64,000 nucleotides of DNA, taken from NCBI GenBank assembly GCA_030280995.1, contig JASXTE010000005.1:30382001-30446000 (forward strand), given 5' to 3'. Positions within the stretch are counted from its first letter, which is position 1; each line of letters starts with the position of its first letter. The DNA is from Hemileia vastatrix. Taxonomy: Eukaryota > Basidiomycota > Pucciniomycetes > Pucciniales > Zaghouaniaceae. Below, one piece after another: positions 33,053-45,678 of this stretch. The position numbers and the translations under genes are program-made. The notes below the pieces were generated by a model. It ran no database searches. It was given only the letters and a program-made list of their open reading frames with translations, and had not been told where the DNA came from.

Positions 33053-33912
33053 TTAATTATATTCATTTTTAATAAGGTAGAAATATTATCTTCAATATCC
33101 TTTCTTTTTGTTGGAGAAGCAGGATATGGGTTTTTCTTAAGACTAGGAGGAATATCACTCAAGCTACAGGATAAAGTAATTTTCATTTCATCCTTAACAA
33201 CTCCTAGGACATGAGAACCATGAGCAAAAGCCATAGGAAAAAGTGGTAATTGAGGCAATTATAGAATCCTTCTGCTCACTAGTTAATTGATCACCAAAAG
33301 AAGCAGTATTTATTTCAGCTAATAAAATATCCATTTCATTTGTTGGTCTACTTGTACATTGAATTAATGAGTTACAAGACTTTAACAAATAAGCAGAATA
33401 TCTTCTAGAGGAAGAAATTTTGAATTTCCTTTTGCCATTCAATCCCAATGTGAAGCAATTATTGGCAGGGTCCAATTTTACACCAAACATGGTCAGAATG
33501 TCATTACCCATAATAAACCAATTGCTCAAATTATCATTTCTCATGACAACAAATTCACAAACAGCTCTGAAAAAACCACCATTATAAATGAAAAATACAG
33601 TGGATTTGTATTTGCCAATGGGACATAAAACAGAGCCATAACCTCTCCATTTTTTACATGTCATAGGTAATAATTTATCCATATAATCTTTATCCACTGA
33701 AGCCAGTGCCTTTTCAGACACTCATACCTCCATATGCAGCCTTCAATATTTTCTTGAGGTTTGAACAGGCTTTGAGCATGTCTACATTGATGGAGCTGAT
33801 TAGGAGGCATGAAACTTTTCTGATTGATAACCTTAAAAATGAATAAGATTTCTTGAATCCTGTCCTTCAGAAGTTTTACTTTAGCATTATATCTTAATTT
33901 TTCTTCATTCAA
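33010..33912 (-). pseudogene. Protease-like region and RT N-terminus, unit 2
   Basis: Same three out-of-register frames and the same frame breaks as in unit 1. Confidence 0.65.
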
Positions 33913-35455
33913 AGCCAGTCATTGAGCTGATAGATCTGTGATTTGAGGACTTGAATTAGTATTTTCCATTATCAAGGCAGCTGAAAGTTTATCATGACTG
34001 TTGTTGGGATCCACTTTAATTTATGTCTCTATATTTATGTCTGTTTGTTCATCATAATTCTTAATTTTAGCTTCTCAGTGGCAGTCATGTTACCAATATT
34101 TGCAGACATTGTGCCTGAAAATTTCAAAGAAACAAAATTTTAAATCAGTTTATGTCAAAGAATTTTATCATTGATAAAATCAAAAAACATTTAATTTCTA
34201 TATGCCAATTAATCTTAAAGAAAAAACAACAAGATAGGAAATTAAATATTTATTATGATTATTATTTTATATTTTACCAAAAAAAATAATTCATTATTAT
34301 ATAATTATTTTTTTTCAAACAATAATTAATAGAATTATTCATCATTATCAGTAATATGTATAAAATAATATTGAAATAAAAATGAGTTATTGATTATTCA
34401 TATTATATAAATAATAAAAATTCATATTCTTTTATAATCATCATTTATTCCTTAAACAATAATTAATAAAATAAAAAATTATTTGGAATTATATGTTATA
34501 AAATAATAATCAAATAAAATTTATTAAGGTGACTAAATACAAAAAGTATTATTATGGTCTACCAAAATAAATAATACCAAATTAATGGCAAAAATTGGGA
34601 CTATGCAGAAAATGCTATAATTGTCAACCAATAAGATATTAATGACAAAATTAAATTAATAATTCACCAGAAATAAATGTTATTTCAAAATTAAATTTTT
34701 AATATATACACACTTTCATTTATACTTAAAAATGATTGTATTATTATTATAATATTGGACAAAAATTGTCACAAATATTTATATTAAAAATTTAATTTCA
34801 TTATTTTGACAATAAATCAATATGTCAAACAAAACTTTCAATATACACACATTTTATTTATATTTCAAAATAATTTCATGATTTTTTATAATATTGGACA
34901 AAATATTGTCAACAATATTTATATTGAAAATTAATTATTTTATTATGACCATAAATTAATATATCAAATAAAATTTTCAATATACACACAATATATTTTC
35001 ATTTACAAAATAATTGTATGATCAATTATAATATTGGACAAAATGTCAACAATATTTATATTGAAAATTTATTTATTTTATTATGACAATAAATTAATAT
35101 GTCAAAAATAAAACTCATCTAGGACTAAGAGTGTTGCTCTATCATGGTCAACTAGGAAAAAAAAATATTTAGGAAGACCAACTTACACTCAGTGATTCAG
35201 CAATTAAGCCACAATCACTGTTATTGCCATAAAATATTTAAAATAGATTTGTTAAGTGCAAAGGAAAACTTATTATAGTGATCAACAATTACTCTAAAAT
35301 GTATAGAATTTTGAAATATATAACTCGTTATGTAAGAACCCCAGTTCAATTCACAGTCGCGGCAAAAGTTGATTTTGTGTGCAAGGGTGGTCCGTGCATT
35401 AATCTTTTGTTGAATCGTCAAGAAATCGATGTTGTCATTCGGAAAGACCCTCAAT
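33913..35455 (-). other. Gag-less AT-rich leader of unit 2
   Basis: Repeats the 27388-28930 region, including the three short tandem repeats (about 34705-35115). Confidence 0.6.
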
Positions 35456-36728
35456 TGTCGGCCGGTCGTCTAGAAGAAGGAGAAAAATAGAAGAAGAAGA
35501 ATAAAAATAATAAGGAAAAGAGGAAAAAGAAGAAAAGACAGTAACAACAATCAATTGACAAAACTGGTCTGGGGAATTACAAGAACTTATAACAAGATAT
35601 TTATGGGATGATACATGGTAAGTTTTTTATTCTCTCTGCTTAAGTAACAAATACTAATATTAAATTATCTTAAAGCAACCTTTATATGCATAATATATAC
35701 TAGATTTTAAAGGCAAGAAAGTGCCATAATAAAAACTATTATAGGTATAACATTTGTAATTAATAATAAAATTAATAATAAAAATAAAGTAAGTAATAAG
35801 TGGTGAGGCTACAGGGGGTTACGCAAGGCCTTTATATAGGCAAGGGGCCCTCTGAAGCGCCACATTAATGTATATACAAACAAAAATAATATGTAACTAA
35901 TTTTGAGTAAGTGTAAGGGGAAACCCATGATACAATTAGCTAAAACACATGAGTAAGAGCCTAAAATCCACCAATTTAATCCCAAACAGTTACAATAAGA
36001 TTATGGAGTAATTAAATAAGCTTGAGACACATAAAAATAACTAATATAATTTAAAACATGTCTGATAACCCTTTATTTAAAAACCAATTTTAAGTGAAAC
36101 ATAAAAGTGAACTATTTTAACACATAAAAATAGTGTAATTAATTAATTTATTATAAAACATGAGTGATTAATTATTTTAACTATTTTTATTAGTGTAATA
36201 ACTCTTTTAATTTAAAACAAGTATTTATTTTAACAAAATCACTAATATTTAGAATAAAACATTAATAATTTATTTAATAAAGTGTTTTAACTTGTTTAAT
36301 AATTTTATGACACAATTATGATTCAGAAAAACTCCCAATATTTCTGTTTAATAATATATGAAAGGTTTAATTTAATATATAAATTTAATTAATTAATTTA
36401 ATTACATTATAAGTTAATTTTACACTTATAATTATAATATATTTTTATAATTAATTAATTATTAATTAATTATTAATTAATTATTATTAAATACATAAAA
36501 ATGCGCCATTATTTGTAGAATATAAAATATATTATGTTTAATTTAAATGTATAAAATTTATATAAACAATAAAATCAATATAACACTTATATGTAAGAAG
36601 ATATTTATATAATTTTATTATGCAATAAAATATTAATTTATATACATTAAATATAATTCATACGCCCTCTTTCAGGTTCTATAAGGTAACACATCATTTA
36701 CTGGGCTCCTGGAATAGCCTTGCTGACA
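35456..36728 (-). repeat. LTR 3 (recombinant LTR)
   Basis: 1273 bp, apparently identical to LTR 2, including the same switch from LTR 4-type to LTR 1-type sequence. Confidence 0.92.
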
Positions 36729-36760
36729 CTCCCTCACTCTAAAAAAACAATAAAAAAATG

Positions 36761-37279
36761 CTAAGATTTTTTCTTTTTGTATTTTTTCAATAGAGTAGGC
36801 AGATTTGAAATCTCCTTGCCAGGTATCCATGCATCATGTTCAGATGATTTTTTCTTATATCTCAATAAATATATAATACCTTTTTCAGAAGTGATAATTC
36901 TATCATTGAGAATTTTATCAATTTCTGCTGTTTCTGTGACTTCCTGAGGGTTTTTCTTAGGTCTTCCCCTTCTTTTGGGAAATAAGTCACTGTTGGAAGT
37001 ATAAGGTTTAAGCAAAGAAATGTGAAAAACAGGATGTTTCCTATCATATGGAGAATACAATACAACTTCCACTGCATTATCACCAACCATTCTTTTAACA
37101 ACAAATGGGCCTACAAAAGGATCTTTTAATTTGTGGTTACCTTGTAAATTGAAATGGACAGTAGAGATCAACACTTCATCACCCATGTTAAATGTGTATT
37201 CTTTATGGGATTTATCCCATCTTTTCTTTTCATATTCAAATGCTTTATCAATACAACTCTGAGCATGTTTTCTGCATAG
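36761..37279 (-). pseudogene. Integrase C-terminus and chromodomain, unit 3
   Basis: Identical translation to units 1 and 2. Confidence 0.88.
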
Positions 37280-38554
37280 CTATTGCATTTGCATGAAAGA
37301 TTTTACACCAGGGTGTAGTTCAAACTTAGGTAATTTATTATTGAGAATCTGAGCAGGAGTATGTGGGACATAACCTAACCAAAGCTCAAAAGGCTTTTTC
37401 TCAGTGACAGAATGAACAGTGCTATTATATGCAAATTCAAGACCAGGCAATAGAGTGACCCAATCATGAGTAAATCTGTCATTCTCTTTACATTCTAAAC
37501 CAAAGGCACAATACCTTCTAATCATATATTCAAAAGTTTGAATCATTCTCTCAGCTAGACCATCAGTCTGAGGATGGTGAGCTGTAGACAATTTCAACTC
37601 ACAGCCATAAATATCCATCAAAGAGGTCCAAAACTCAGAAGTAAATTTTGGATCTCTATCAGAGATAATGGCTTTTGGAAAACCAATAATATTAAACATG
37701 TATGACCACCATAAGAAAGCTAATTCTTTTGTGGATACATCTTTGTGGGTTGGAATAAATTTGCACATTTTTGTAAATCTATCTACTATTACCCAACAAG
37801 AGTTAAAGCTGTCTTTACCTGCAACAGGAAGACCAGTGACAAAATCCATATTAATGATTTGCCAGGGAGCATTAGGTGCTTCAATATGTTGTAATAACCC
37901 CGCCCCCTTACCTGTTAACCTTTTAAATTTTTGGCAGGAATCACAAGATTCAACATATAATTTTGTGTCTTCAGACATATTAGCCCACCATGCAGTGTTT
38001 TTGATTCTAATCAATGTTTTTTCAAGATCAAAATGACCAGCTAATATTTCATCATGACAAAGTTTGAGGATAGTTTCTTTCATAGAGGGAGGAATTACAA
38101 TTACATTAGTAAGCTTTCTTCTATAATATATATAACCATCTTCAATAGAAAACTTTCCTTTACTCAAAGCATTTTGATAGTTTGCAGGAAGAGTTTTTAT
38201 TAATGCTTGAATTGAAGCATTCTTAGGATCATTTAAGATAGTAACCAATTTATTTAAATCAGAATCCTTCTCATATGAATCCAGTATTAATTGCAATAAC
38301 TCTTCTTCCATATCTACTACAAATATACCATGGATATGAACAGTATCATTTTCAGGTACATAAGCAGGATTTGAGTCATTATTTGGCAGAGGCAATCTGG
38401 AGAGCATATCAACATTGGAGTGAACATTTTCAGCCCTATGGCTAATTGTCATCTGTCCTCTGTATTCTTGAACAGCAAGTTGCCACCTGAACATATGTCT
38501 GTTAGGTGTCTTCAGGTTTAAGAGGGACTTCACAGCACTACAGTCAGTTACCAA
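37280..38554 (-). pseudogene. RNase H end and integrase, unit 3
   Basis: Identical translation to units 1 and 2, same terminal TAG. Confidence 0.88.
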
Positions 38555-39577
38555 TTCAAATTTTTGGTCATCTAGATAGTAATGAAGTTTCTCAAGAGCC
38601 CAAATAATTGCTAAGTTTTCTAATTGAGTGGCACCATATTTAAATTCACTATTTCTTAAGGTTCTTGAAATATAACAAATTACAACCTCTGAGGATTAAT
38701 CATTAATAATTTGTTTCTGGTGAAGGGAAGCACCCAGACCAATAAAGCTAGCATCTGTATACAGGACAAATGGCCTTTTAAAATCTGGAAGAGCCAATAT
38801 AGGGGCTGTCATTAAGCAGCTTTTTAATGTATTAAAAGCATTTTGACAGTCATTATTCCAGAGAAAGGCAACATCTTTTCTGGTCAGTTTTGTAAGAGGC
38901 AAGGCTATGACCTGATAATTTTTAATATATTGTCTATAATAGCCACACATACCCAAAAAACTTTGGATTTCTCTTACAGAAGTTGGTGCTTTCACATTTT
39001 GAATGGCAGCAACTTTGTTTTGGTCTACACAAATTTGTAAGTCTGACACAACATGGCCAAGGACTTTCAAGGATTGAAAACCAAATTTACACTTTTTTTT
39101 TAAGGACAAGGTCATATTGATTTCATCCATTTTTTGGAAAACTCTATTTAAGTGAATCATATGTTCATCAAAAGTTTTAGAAAAAATTATAATGTCATCA
39201 ATATAAACCATGAGCCATCCTTCAATTATTTCTTGATGGAAAGTGTTATCCATGACTTTTTGAAAAACTGAAGGAGCATTTTTAGGGCCAAATGGCATCC
39301 TAACATACTTATATATTCTCATATGAGTAGCAATTAGTAAAAAATTTTGTGAATTTTTTTCGACAGTAATTTGATGATAACCTTTATTGCCATCCAGACA
39401 ACTAATAAATTTTGCACCCTGTAAGGTAGCATGAATTGAATTAATTCTGGGCAAAGGATAAATATCATCCACAGTATAAGTGTTTAATGCTCTGTAATCT
39501 CCACATAATCTAGCCTTATCTTCTTCATAAGAAATCAAGACTGGGGATATGACACAATATTTTGGGGTGACATCCAC
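38555..39577 (-). pseudogene. Reverse transcriptase-RNase H, unit 3
   Basis: Identical to unit 2 (CAG at the site of the unit 1 nonsense codon); ends at the shared TAA near 38696. Confidence 0.88.
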
Positions 39578-40437
39578 TTAATTATATTCATTTTTAATAA
39601 GGTAGAAATATTATCTTCAATATCCTTTCTTTTTGTTGGAGAAGCAGGATATGGGTTTTTCTTAAGACTAGGAGGAATATCACTCAAGCTACAGGATAAA
39701 GTAATTTTCATTTCATCCTTAACAACTCCTAGGACATGAGAACCATGAGCAAAAGCCATAGGAAAAAGTGGTAATTGAGGCAATTATAGAATCCTTCTGC
39801 TCACTAGTTAATTGATCACCAAAAGAAGCAGTATTTATTTCAGCTAATAAAATATCCATTTCATTTGTTGGTCTACTTGTACATTGAATTAATGAGTTAC
39901 AAGACTTTAACAAATAAGCAGAATATCTTCTAGAGGAAGAAATTTTGAATTTCCTTTTGCCATTCAATCCCAATGTGAAGCAATTATTGGCAGGGTCCAA
40001 TTTTACACCAAACATGGTCAGAATGTCATTACCCATAATAAACCAATTGCTCAAATTATCATTTCTCATGACAACAAATTCACAAACAGCTCTGAAAAAA
40101 CCACCATTATAAATGAAAAATACAGTGGATTTGTATTTGCCAATGGGACATAAAACAGAGCCATAACCTCTCCATTTTTTACATGTCATAGGTAATAATT
40201 TATCCATATAATCTTTATCCACTGAAGCCAGTGCCTTTTCAGACACTCATACCTCCATATGCAGCCTTCAATATTTTCTTGAGGTTTGAACAGGCTTTGA
40301 GCATGTCTACATTGATGGAGCTGATTAGGAGGCATGAAACTTTTCTGATTGATAACCTTAAAAATGAATAAGATTTCTTGAATCCTGTCCTTCAGAAGTT
40401 TTACTTTAGCATTATATCTTAATTTTTCTTCATTCAA
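39535..40437 (-). pseudogene. Protease-like region and RT N-terminus, unit 3
   Basis: Same three frames and breaks as in the other units. Confidence 0.65.
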
Positions 40438-41980
40438 AGCCAGTCATTGAGCTGATAGATCTGTGATTTGAGGACTTGAATTAGTATTTTCCATTATCAA
40501 GGCAGCTGAAAGTTTATCATGACTGTTGTTGGGATCCACTTTAATTTATGTCTCTATATTTATGTCTGTTTGTTCATCATAATTCTTAATTTTAGCTTCT
40601 CAGTGGCAGTCATGTTACCAATATTTGCAGACATTGTGCCTGAAAATTTCAAAGAAACAAAATTTTAAATCAGTTTATGTCAAAGAATTTTATCATTGAT
40701 AAAATCAAAAAACATTTAATTTCTATATGCCAATTAATCTTAAAGAAAAAACAACAAGATAGGAAATTAAATATTTATTATGATTATTATTTTATATTTT
40801 ACCAAAAAAAATAATTCATTATTATATAATTATTTTTTTTCAAACAATAATTAATAGAATTATTCATCATTATCAGTAATATGTATAAAATAATATTGAA
40901 ATAAAAATGAGTTATTGATTATTCATATTATATAAATAATAAAAATTCATATTCTTTTATAATCATCATTTATTCCTTAAACAATAATTAATAAAATAAA
41001 AAATTATTTGGAATTATATGTTATAAAATAATAATCAAATAAAATTTATTAAGGTGACTAAATACAAAAAGTATTATTATGGTCTACCAAAATAAATAAT
41101 ACCAAATTAATGGCAAAAATTGGGACTATGCAGAAAATGCTATAATTGTCAACCAATAAGATATTAATGACAAAATTAAATTAATAATTCACCAGAAATA
41201 AATGTTATTTCAAAATTAAATTTTTAATATATACACACTTTCATTTATACTTAAAAATGATTGTATTATTATTATAATATTGGACAAAAATTGTCACAAA
41301 TATTTATATTAAAAATTTAATTTCATTATTTTGACAATAAATCAATATGTCAAACAAAACTTTCAATATACACACATTTTATTTATATTTCAAAATAATT
41401 TCATGATTTTTTATAATATTGGACAAAATATTGTCAACAATATTTATATTGAAAATTAATTATTTTATTATGACCATAAATTAATATATCAAATAAAATT
41501 TTCAATATACACACAATATATTTTCATTTACAAAATAATTGTATGATCAATTATAATATTGGACAAAATGTCAACAATATTTATATTGAAAATTTATTTA
41601 TTTTATTATGACAATAAATTAATATGTCAAAAATAAAACTCATCTAGGACTAAGAGTGTTGCTCTATCATGGTCAACTAGGAAAAAAAAATATTTAGGAA
41701 GACCAACTTACACTCAGTGATTCAGCAATTAAGCCACAATCACTGTTATTGCCATAAAATATTTAAAATAGATTTGTTAAGTGCAAAGGAAAACTTATTA
41801 TAGTGATCAACAATTACTCTAAAATGTATAGAATTTTGAAATATATAACTCGTTATGTAAGAACCCCAGTTCAATTCACAGTCGCGGCAAAAGTTGATTT
41901 TGTGTGCAAGGGTGGTCCGTGCATTAATCTTTTGTTGAATCGTCAAGAAATCGATGTTGTCATTCGGAAAGACCCTCAAT
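40438..41980 (-). other. Gag-less AT-rich leader of unit 3
   Basis: Repeats the unit 1 leader. It adjoins LTR 4, the 5' LTR in coding orientation. Confidence 0.6.
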
Positions 41981-43242
41981 TGTCGGCCGGTCGTCTAGAA
42001 GAAGGAGAAAAATAGAAGAAGAAGAATAAAAATAATAAGGAAAAGAGGAAAAAGAAGAAAAGACAGTAACAACAATCAATTGACAAAACTGGTCTGGGGA
42101 ATTACAAGAACTTATAACAAGATATTTATGGGATGATACATGGTAAGTTTTTTATTCTCTCTGCTTAAGTAACAAATACTAATATTAAATTATCTTAAAG
42201 CAACCTTTATATGCATAATATATGCTAGATTTTAAAGGCAAGAAAGTGCCATAATAAAAACTATTATAAGTATAACATTTGTAATTAATAATAAAATTAA
42301 TAATAAAAATAAAGTAAGTAATAAGTGGTGAGGCTACAGGGGGTTACGCAAGGCCTTTATATAGGCAAGGGGCCCTCTGAAGCGCCACATTAATGTATAT
42401 ACAAACAAAAATAATATGTAACTAATTTTGAGTAAGTGTAAGGGGAAACCCATGATACAATTAACTAAAACACATGAGTAAGAGCCTAAAATCCACCAAT
42501 TTAATCCCAAACAGTTACAATAAGATTATGGAGTAATTAAATAAGCTTGAGACACATAAAAATAACTAATATAATTTAAAACATGTCTGATAACCCTTTA
42601 TTTAAAAACCAATTTTAAGTGAAACATAAAAGTGAACTATTTTAACACATAAAAATAGTGTAATTAATTAATTTATTATAAAACATGAGTGATTAATTAT
42701 TTTAACTATTTTTATTAGTGTAATAACTCTTTTAATTTAAAACAAGTATTTATTTTAACAAAATCACTAATATTTAGAATAAAACATTTATAATTTATTT
42801 AATAAAGTGTTTTAACTTGTTTAATAATTTTATGACACAATTATGATTCAGAAAAACTCCCAATATTTCTGTTTAATAATATATGAAAGGTTTAATTTAA
42901 TATATAAATTTAATTAATTAATTTAATTACATTATAAGTCAATTTTACACTTATAATTATAATATATGTTTATAATTAATTAATTATTAATTAATTATTA
43001 TTAAATACATAAAAATGCGCCATTATTTGTAGAATATAAAATATATTATGTTTAATTTAAATGTATAAAATTTATATAAACAATAAAATCAATATAACAC
43101 TTATATGTAATAAGATATTTATATAATTTTATTATGCAATAAAATATTAATTTATATACATTAAATATAATTCATACGCCCTCTTTCAGGTTCTATAAGG
43201 TAACACATCATTTACTGGGCTCCTGGAATAGCCTGGCTGACA
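41981..43242 (-). repeat. LTR 4 (5' LTR in coding orientation)
   Basis: 1262 bp. Differs from LTRs 1-3 at about nine positions in its right four-fifths (for example TATGCTAG for TATACTAG, ATAAGTATAA for ATAGGTATAA) and lacks about 11 bp of a TTAATTAATTA run near 42980. Followed by TSD AACAT. Confidence 0.92.
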
Positions 43243-43247
43243 AACAT

Positions 43248-43390
43248 GCTCATTGATTTTGATCAAAAATAATTTTGATACTGGCATATTTAATGGTAGC
43301 TATGCCTGGCAAGTGTAAGTGGCATAGCGTGTATTCACTATGTATTGGTCAACATTAAATTTGATTGAAATTAATATGGATACATAAATG
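43248..43390. repeat. Array of AT-rich palindromes (right remnant)
   Basis: Two more palindrome copies (about 43255 and 43350) and a GATACTGGCATATTTAATGG segment continue the array interrupted at 22405. Removing the insertion restores the spacing of about 90 bp between palindromes. Confidence 0.75.
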
Positions 43391-43590
43391 TGACATAAAG
43401 AGGTATGGACCATCAATTTGTTGAAAATACATTTTTATATCTCATACATTATTTGTTTTTCTTAAAAAAAATGTTACTATCTCTCAATATCACCTTATAA
43501 CATTTACCAAGCTGCTTTGAAAAAAAACAGAATACATAAAATTCAATATAAGATAGCTATATTGCACAGAAGATCACTGTTATACCTAAA

Positions 43591-45252
43591 TTATGATGAT
43601 GTTGATGCTCTATTAATTGATTCCCGAATCTTTACCAGATCAATATTAGCTCCAACCCCAAGTGACTCACGTTCATTCACAGATAATACTTGCAAAAATG
43701 TTGCTGAATAGCAATTCTTGGGGAGGTATTTGGGAACATTGAATACACCATTTTGTGCAACTTTCCTTTCTGATGACCGTGAATATGTTTTTAATGCTGA
43801 TTTTCTTTGAGCTGGTGTATGGGATAAGTCCTTTGTCATCTTATCCATTTTTTTAAACAAATCATTGAGTTCAGGATTTTGCCATCCAGGAATAGCTTGG
43901 ATAGGTGCAGTGGGGGCTGGTGCTGGGCCTTCCTCGATATCAGAGATGCACCTAGTATCATGAAAAAGCACAACAAAACCTGGCACATCACTGCAGAGAT
44001 CTCTTGCTAACTTGTAGCGAGCACTAGAAATCTTAATTCCAACTAAATCAGCTTCATAATAACAAAAAGCAAAGTAAAATAAAAAGCTTACCTTGGTCCG
44101 ATAACGTTTTACTTGTGCCCTTGCCCTCTTTTCGATCTTTTCTCTTGCTACCCTTTCGTCTTCTTGTTCAAATAACCTTATCATCTCCTTCCCCTTATTA
44201 ACTACCCATTTCTCAATAACACATTGAGTGAACTGAAGCTTTGACTGATCGATTGTATTCAAGGTGGTGAGCCACCTGGTACAGTGGTTGCATACTATGC
44301 TTCCCATGACTTGATTCCAAGTTGATTCCAAAAAATCACGGCAAGTCCAATCAAAGGCGAATTTCCGAAAACCTTTTTCTTGAAATTCACGCTCTAAGTT
44401 TCTTTTGACAGAAAGTGGGATTGGTGCTCCTCCTTTTAGTCCTCGAGGCTCAGGTGCTGGAAAAAATTCAGGTAGTCCAATTTTGGATTTCAAGAAGGCT
44501 ATAGAATTGGTTTTCAGAAATTGTCGATCAGCTGCAGAATTAGCACGGTTAGAAGATTGGACTTGGGTTAGGACAGTTTGAATTGGTTCCAAGCTTTCCA
44601 ATTTTCAATCTCCAAAGGTGTTGGGCTTGCAGGATATTTTGTTATTTGTGTTGGTCCCCCAAGACAATACTTCAGAAAGTGGTAAATATTTCTATTTAGA
44701 CTGTTTGAGCTCCTGGGAACATCATTCCTTCTAACTAAGCCTCTTAAAGCCCTTAACCCCCGTTCTCGTTCATGAGACTCTGCTGAATTGAGTCTGTAGT
44801 AATCACTGATACCCACAATGATTGAGGGATTCACTTACAATTCAAATAAGTTAATTAAATTGGTTATTTTTCAATAAAAGAATACACTACAAATTTGACT
44901 TACCAGCTCCACTTGTGCTTGCTCCTTGGTTAGGCTGAGAAGATGATGCTTGTTCTCCGAAAAATTCCCTCAATACTTCACTAGCCCAATCTCTTCCTAG
45001 CTTATCCGCATGCTGATCAGCACTTTCAGGAGCAGAAGGATGATTGGGATTAAAATTTCTTGGTTCTGCATGAGACTCTTGGCCTGGATTGAAATTAGGT
45101 GGTGGGTTAGGATTAGGCGGTACAGATTGAGATGCATCTGGAGGTGGATCAGCAGCGGGTGGTGGAGGAGTATTTCCAGTATTAGTATGTTGAGGTGGAA
45201 AACAATCAGAATTGGTTGGGTCAACAGACATCCCTTCAAATTTATCATCCAT
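43591..45252 (-). pseudogene. Unknown family gene with CYS-motif C-terminus, frameshifted
   Basis: Exon 1 (45252-44904) encodes a Pro/Asn-rich low-complexity N-terminus. Donor GTAAGT at 44903 joins an AAG acceptor to exon 2 (from 44833) in phase. Exon 2 reads SDYYRLNSAESHERERGLRAL and then loses its frame near 44590; the remainder, in another frame, runs to 43591. That part has HCTRWLTT, a coiled Glu/Arg-rich stretch (QEDERVAREKIEKRARAQ) and a C-terminal LPKNCYS...L...L motif shared with the plus-strand pseudogene at 50116-51236. I know no function for the family. A possible second intron near 44050-44095 (GTAAGC) does not keep frame if removed. Confidence 0.5.
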
Positions 45253-45678
45253 AATGAACTTTAATAAAATAAAATAAATAAAAAATAATCAGTTTTTAAA
45301 ATTTATACCTATCAAAGCTAAAGTAAAAAAAGATACTATGTATATAGTCTTGTTAACGTGTATGTTCTCTTGTCAAAAAATAATGTGAATAATATATAGC
45401 TATCAGCTAAAGTTGGAAGGTCAAACTATTTATAGTAGATGAATGAGCAAGAAGATTATTCATTAAGTAACAATTTTATCATATTTCTCATTATCATGAT
45501 TTTCTTTCTTTCATTCTTACATTTAAGATAAAAATGACTCATTGATAGCATGGGTTCTCTCGCAATAAAAGCAACCAAAGTAATTGTTCACTGATTTATG
45601 ATAAGGTAAGTTGGATGCATTGCATTTTTTAATCGAGCATTGAATTATTTCTTTCACCATTTACAAACATCACCAATC
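45253..45678. other. AT-rich intergenic region
   Basis: No gene recognised. It separates two minus-strand genes and should contain the promoter of the downstream one (45252). Confidence 0.5.

Larger units (their letters stand above)
22406..43242 (-). mobile_element. Tandem chromovirus array: 4 LTRs, 3 internal regions
   Basis: The unit of 6525 bp repeats exactly: LTRs start at 22406, 28931, 35456 and 41981. Coding is on the minus strand. The whole block is flanked by one 5-bp duplication, AACAT (22401-22405 and 43243-43247), so it derives from a single insertion later multiplied in place. The internal LTRs are recombinants of the outer two. All copies carry the same frameshifts and stops, so none can transpose autonomously. 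Confidence 0.93.

Noticed and set aside
22406..43242. Three independent insertions of the same chromovirus side by side
   Set aside because: Adjacent units share a single LTR and there is only one target duplication for the whole block; chimeric LTRs point to recombination.
44050..44095. A further intron (GTAAGC...TTTAG) in the 43591-45252 gene
   Set aside because: Removing it (49 nt) brings an immediate stop, while the unspliced frame stays open.
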